A stretch of DNA of 64,000 bases from Trichostrongylus colubriformis (Eukaryota; Nematoda; Chromadorea; Rhabditida; Trichostrongylidae). Made by a program: the position numbers and the translations under genes. Numbering within the stretch: the stretch's first letter is position 1; every line of letters begins with the position of its first letter. Of this stretch, positions 60,354-64,000 are shown one piece after another. The stretch is from positions 41,352,259 to 41,416,258 of the forward strand of contig OZ022260.1 of the NCBI GenBank assembly GCA_963978905.1. Direction: 5' to 3'. The notes beneath the pieces are model-generated. The model was given only the letters and a program-made list of their open reading frames with translations. It was not told where the DNA came from and did no database searches.

Positions 60354-60930
60354 TCCTACTATATATAATCGGCTAAGTGTGTCTGTTGGTGTGTGTGTGT
60401 GTTTGACAGGAAATTCATATCTCGCGTCGCATCGAAGATGGGATCCTGGATTTTAGATATGATATAGGGGGTGGTAAAGGGATCCCAGCGGCAGTGGAAC
60501 GAAAGTGATAGAAGCTGATAAGGGCTGATAAGAAGCCTCGAAAGGCCAATGTCGCCAAATCCGTTTCGCCTTTCCTGTCGATTCTATAGCGCCCACACTC
60601 ATAGGTATATAGGGGGTGGGACGGGTACATTAATGGTGGGTGATTCAAACGGATAACGCTTGATAAGATTCTACAAGGAGCGTCAAAAAGCAAATGTCGC
60701 CAAATCCGTTTCGCCTTTCGTGTCGATCCTAGAGCGCCCACACTCATAGGTATATAGGGGGTAGGACGGGTACATTAATGGTGGATGATCCAAATTGATA
60801 GCTATGATAAATGCTGATAAGGAGCGTCAAAGGGCTAATGTCGTCAAATCCGTCCCGCTCTTCCGGCTAACAGTGGAATGTTCACACTCGCAGGTATTAC
60901 AGGGTATGGGGACCTTAATGGTGACTTTTC
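60354..60930 (+). mobile_element. Helitron-like element with three 145-bp units
   Basis: Starts TCCTACTATATATAATCGG, then a GT microsatellite and the shared GAAATTCATATCTCGCG block, then three units with GTC(G)TC/GCCAAATCCG at 60,551, 60,696 and 60,840 (spacing about 145 bp). Non-coding. Confidence 0.5.
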
Positions 60931-60939
60931 GAACCGCTT

Positions 60940-61265
60940 ACTATTACTATACGACTGCTGTAGTGAATGCGTCTGATGCCCAGTACTGTTGGGTGAACAT
61001 ATTTGTTTGTTCTGATATCTGCTGCCGATTTATCAACCGCTGAATTGCCTAGCGTTCCAAATAATGGTGCATGTCTTTTGATACTGCGATCTGCATGGAT
61101 GATCAAGACACGATCTAGATTTGTGATAGCAAAGCAAGCGATTCGTTCACTCACGCGCTGCCAGCAACAATACTGGGTATCGACCGCTAGACTATGTGAA
61201 ATTCCAGATAGTGGTGCATGTTTACAGGAACGATAAGCATCGACAACTGGCATATGGATCTACCA
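60940..61265 (-). repeat. dispersed repeat paired with 10.7-11.0 kb
   Basis: This segment (GGTGCATGTCTTTTGATACTG, CAATACTGGGTATCGACCGC, CGATAAGCATCGA) matches 10,805-11,015 in opposite orientation. Element type not determined; neither copy has a coherent frame. Confidence 0.55.
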
Positions 61266-61344
61266 CCTATATGTAGAAAATAGATGCTCAGCAAAAAGGC
61301 AACATCGACCATTTCCCCATTACATAATTCTATTGAGTTAAATA

Positions 61345-61600
61345 TCCCTACTATATATAATCGGCTAAGTATGTCTGCCTGTGTGTGTGTGTCTGTCACG
61401 AAATTCATATCTCGCGTCGCAGTAAGCGCAGTAGAACTCTGATTTTCAAAGTGATATAGGGGGTGGTAAGAGAACATCAATGAGTGGGGGAACGGAAGTG
61501 ATAGCAACTGATAAGAGCTGATAAGGAGCTCGGAGGGCAAGAGGCGGGGAAACTGATATCTCGCGTTGCAGCAAAGCTGAGACTGATTTTTTAAAGTAAT
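61345..61600 (+). mobile_element. Helitron-like 5' end fragment
   Basis: Begins TCCCTACTATATATAATCGG, followed by a GT-rich run and TCACGAAATTCATATCTCGC, as at 60,354 and (inverted) at 30,975. It is cut off by the SINE-like element at about 61,612. Confidence 0.5.
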
Positions 61601-61611
61601 ATGGGTGGTGG

Positions 61612-61905
61612 GCGGAGGTGGTGTAGTGACAGGTGGCGCGCACCCCACTCTCATGGTGCGGGGATCAAAACCCGCATCAACGCCCGCCCAGGCCAACCAA
61701 GCCTTCTATCCCTCCGGGGTCGGTAAATTGGTACCAGACTCGTCTGGGAGGATAAAAGCACTGACTTGTACATCGGCTGGCCACCGCAAGTCATTGTATA
61801 GGCCACATCACATTCACCAGCCACCACGATTCTGAATGGAACTAGAATGTGCGGCGCATCCCAAGAAGGGATTGATTAACGCCAAAAACTTTATCCTTAA
61901 CTTTA
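61612..61905 (+). mobile_element. tRNA-derived SINE-like element, copy 2 (plus)
   Basis: Starts with an A-box-like TGGTGTAGTGACAGG and a B-box-like GGGGATCAAAACCCGC about 45 bp later, as in tRNA-derived SINEs. The body matches the minus-strand copy at 16,582-16,316, including GCGGCGCATCCCA, and the tail is ACTTTATCCTTAACTTTAA. No coding capacity. Confidence 0.6.
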
Positions 61906-62082
61906 ATATGGGTGGTGGTATCCTACTGTAGATGAGCTCCGCCCGCGGTGGGCGGGGCGTGCACTGAAATGTTCCGTTTTCAGACCGAAAATTGTTAACT
62001 GGGTTCCAATGTGCCCCAAACGTGGGGAGAAGATGTATTTATTTCAGCGATGAGTTTCTGACATATAACCTTTTTGTATAAC

Positions 62083-62525
62083 CAGTTGGCTGGCGCACAC
62101 TACTGCGCGCGATTCATGTCTGCGTGCAAAATGGGTTCAATGAAAAGCGACTTATAGTCCATCTCCCGAAAACTGATTGGGCGTGTCCTTCGAACTTGGA
62201 TGAATGGAGAGAGTGAGAGTACGTGGCGAGAGTGAGTGTGTGTGGCGGGGTGAGAGAATTGAGAGAGTTTGATACACGTTTATACAAGTCCATAGGACAC
62301 GCCTACTCAGTTTTTGGGAAATGGAGTATATCTATATTACTGCCGAAAGCTTCCTTATCACGTCACCTCTCCTGCTTATTTGCAATTTGGAAACGCAGCT
62401 GAAAGTAGAGGAAAGAAAAATCCTTTCAATTCCATGAACAACGGTGGTCATGTCGATCAAACCCATTTTGCGCAACATCGCCATGAATCGCGCACAGTAC
62501 TGTGCGATAGCCCAACTGGCCACTA
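62083..62525. mobile_element. CCAGTTGGCTGGCGCACACTA MITE, copy 2
   Basis: Left end ATAACCAGTTGGCTGGCGCAC, right end near the inverse GCGATAGCCCAACTGGCCA. It shares CATTTTG(C/T) and GTCACCTCTCCTGCTT blocks with 30,270-30,540 and contains an extra GA-rich insertion at 62,160-62,320. Confidence 0.6.
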
Positions 62526-63080
62526 TGGTAACATGGTCTTATAATGATACACCAACACCCATCACTTCTTCCTACTAGGAGCGATTGCTCTTCTCTATCG
62601 ACTTCCTTATCGTATTCACCAATTTGCAGAAGGACTTGGTTGGATTATGAAAGGTTGTACAGGCACGTGTAGTATGATTATTACGACGTATCTTTTGTAC
62701 AATAGCCGACCAAATACATCGTAACAGGAGTCTATACACAGTCAAATGTGGGCGCTGCGTAGATATTACCTCATTCTCGGACCGAAGAGGTCCAGGAGGC
62801 ACTCCTCTTGAAGGATGAAGTAGAGTACCGCGCCAGGGGCATTACCTAGGATACATAGTGAATTGCACACTTATGATACTGCGAGGTCATGCCTGTGGTA
62901 TCTTTTCAATAGGTGCTTATCTAAGTTATGTCCTAAGGTAAGAACTTGAACGAACATGTTATCACTCATTTCTAGATGTTCGCTGATGAGAATTAGATAT
63001 TAAGGTTGTGCATCCACAATAAGGACATACCGGCAGACAGACATACCAACAGCACAAAGTTACTGGTTTATGATCTACTA
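62526..63080. other. gene-free stretch
   Basis: No recognisable gene or repeat end apart from the Helitron-like terminus that follows at 63,081. Confidence 0.4.
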
Positions 63081-63720
63081 TCCCTACTATATATAAAGCG
63101 CTTCATCTCTCTGTACGTCCGTCCGTCCCTCCGTCCGTCCGTCTGTCACAAAATTAGGTTTTATATGAAAAACGACCTGTGCAGATGGGACAAGTGTGGT
63201 TCGTGTAGGGAATGAGACAAGAAGTGGATCACGCATGGACCAAGCTAAGCTCCGCCCACGGTGGGCGCAGCGTGCACTGAAATGTTCCGCTTTCAGACCG
63301 AAAATTGTTAATTGGGTTCGAATGTGCCCCAAACGTGGGGGAAGATGGATTGAGGTCAAAAATGTGTTTATGAAGGTCGCAAAAGAATCTTGAGCACAGT
63401 GTGGGACCTCTGCGGTGCTGGGCGGAGCTTGGGCACTCCATGATAAACAGCCCATGTAGATGGGGACAAGTTTCGGATGGGTACGGCATGGGACAAGAAG
63501 TGAGGAGCACACATGAACCATGTTAGGCTTCACCCACTTTGGGCGGAGCGTGCTCTGAAACGTTCTGTCCTCGAATAGGAAATTAATCGTTCGGTTCGAA
63601 AGTCGTCCAATCCAAACGTGGGGAAAGATCGATTAATGTTAGCCATGAGTTTTTTTAAAGTCATGAAGGAGGCTTGGGCATAGTGGGCGTGGCACACCCC
63701 GAATGGGCGGTCCTATCTTG
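63081..63720 (+). mobile_element. Helitron-like element with minisatellite units
   Basis: Starts TCCCTACTATATATAAAGCG, continues with CGTC-rich DNA and then at least two inverse-sense copies of the 265-bp unit (GATTGAGGTC at 63,351 and ATTAATGTTAGCC at 63,632). It may extend past 63,720; a GTCTGCGTGTGTCTC / CATATCTCACGCG block at about 63,840 belongs to the related CA-type elements. Confidence 0.5.
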
Positions 63721-64000
63721 AGCACACTGAGCACACTGAAAATGAGAGTAGAATCGCCCAGAATGAGCGGAGCGTCTGCTGTAATCTGTGTGTATCCATA
63801 ATCCACTAATTATGCATGTAAGTCATCTGGTCATCTGTCGGTCTGCGTGTGTCTCATGTTTCTCACGAGTTCATATCTCACGCGCAGTAAAGCGGAGGCT
63901 TTAATTTTTTCAGGTGATGTGGGCGTGGCACGGGGACATTAACGATGGGTGGTTCAGCTTGATAATAGGTGATAAGATTCGATAAGGAGCATCGGAAGGC

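Overview
The window looks like a piece of a clade V (strongylid, hookworm-like) nematode chromosome. This is an inference from four things: a ten-exon cathepsin L gene with short introns, decayed RTE-type non-LTR retrotransposons of a kind common in those worms, a BEL/Pao LTR retrotransposon, and many small inverted-repeat and Helitron-like elements. Gene density is low and most of the DNA is repeat-derived. No bacterial operons, rRNA genes or CRISPR arrays are present.

From left to right, 0.7-1.7 kb holds a dead reverse transcriptase fragment. Scattered through 3.9-7.2, 11.2-11.6, 15.9-16.9, 24.9-25.6 and 39.9-42.2 kb are five copies of one small gene family that I do not recognise. Each encodes a very short N-terminus, a six-cysteine module and one membrane helix on separate phase-0 exons. 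A solo BEL LTR lies at 10.0-10.7 kb, a dead RTE element at 12.7-15.6 kb, a deleted mariner at 21.2-22.1 kb and a large hairpin with two tRNA-like sequences at 26.1-26.6 kb. The one clearly conventional gene, an intact cathepsin L precursor (cpl-1-like, 354 aa), occupies 33.37-37.07 kb on the plus strand. It has a TATA promoter, an intestinal-type GATA site, an E-box and one GC-AG intron.

From 43.2 to 45.5 kb there is a 500-bp GACA microsatellite at a Helitron-like end, a 0.9-kb foldback and another inverted repeat. A 12.7-kb BEL/Pao retrotransposon then fills 45,517-58,257 on the minus strand. It has 694-bp LTRs differing at only about six positions by eye, a perfect 5-bp target duplication, gag-protease and pol separated by one in-frame TGA, and an extra 761-codon ORF in the position usually held by env.

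That third ORF is the most unusual part of the window. It encodes a second Gag-like protein with three zinc knuckles. Its DNA is studded with one octamer-like motif (GCGGTAA on the plus strand, TTACCGC in the RNA sense) in all three reading frames, and the same motif recurs in the LTRs. Between ORF3 and the 3' LTR are short hairpins sharing an invariant five-base loop while their stems differ. Together these suggest a retroelement with RNA- or DNA-level cis signals and possibly a partner protein. The rest, to 64 kb, is tandem minisatellites with Helitron-like termini, a tRNA-derived SINE and MITEs.
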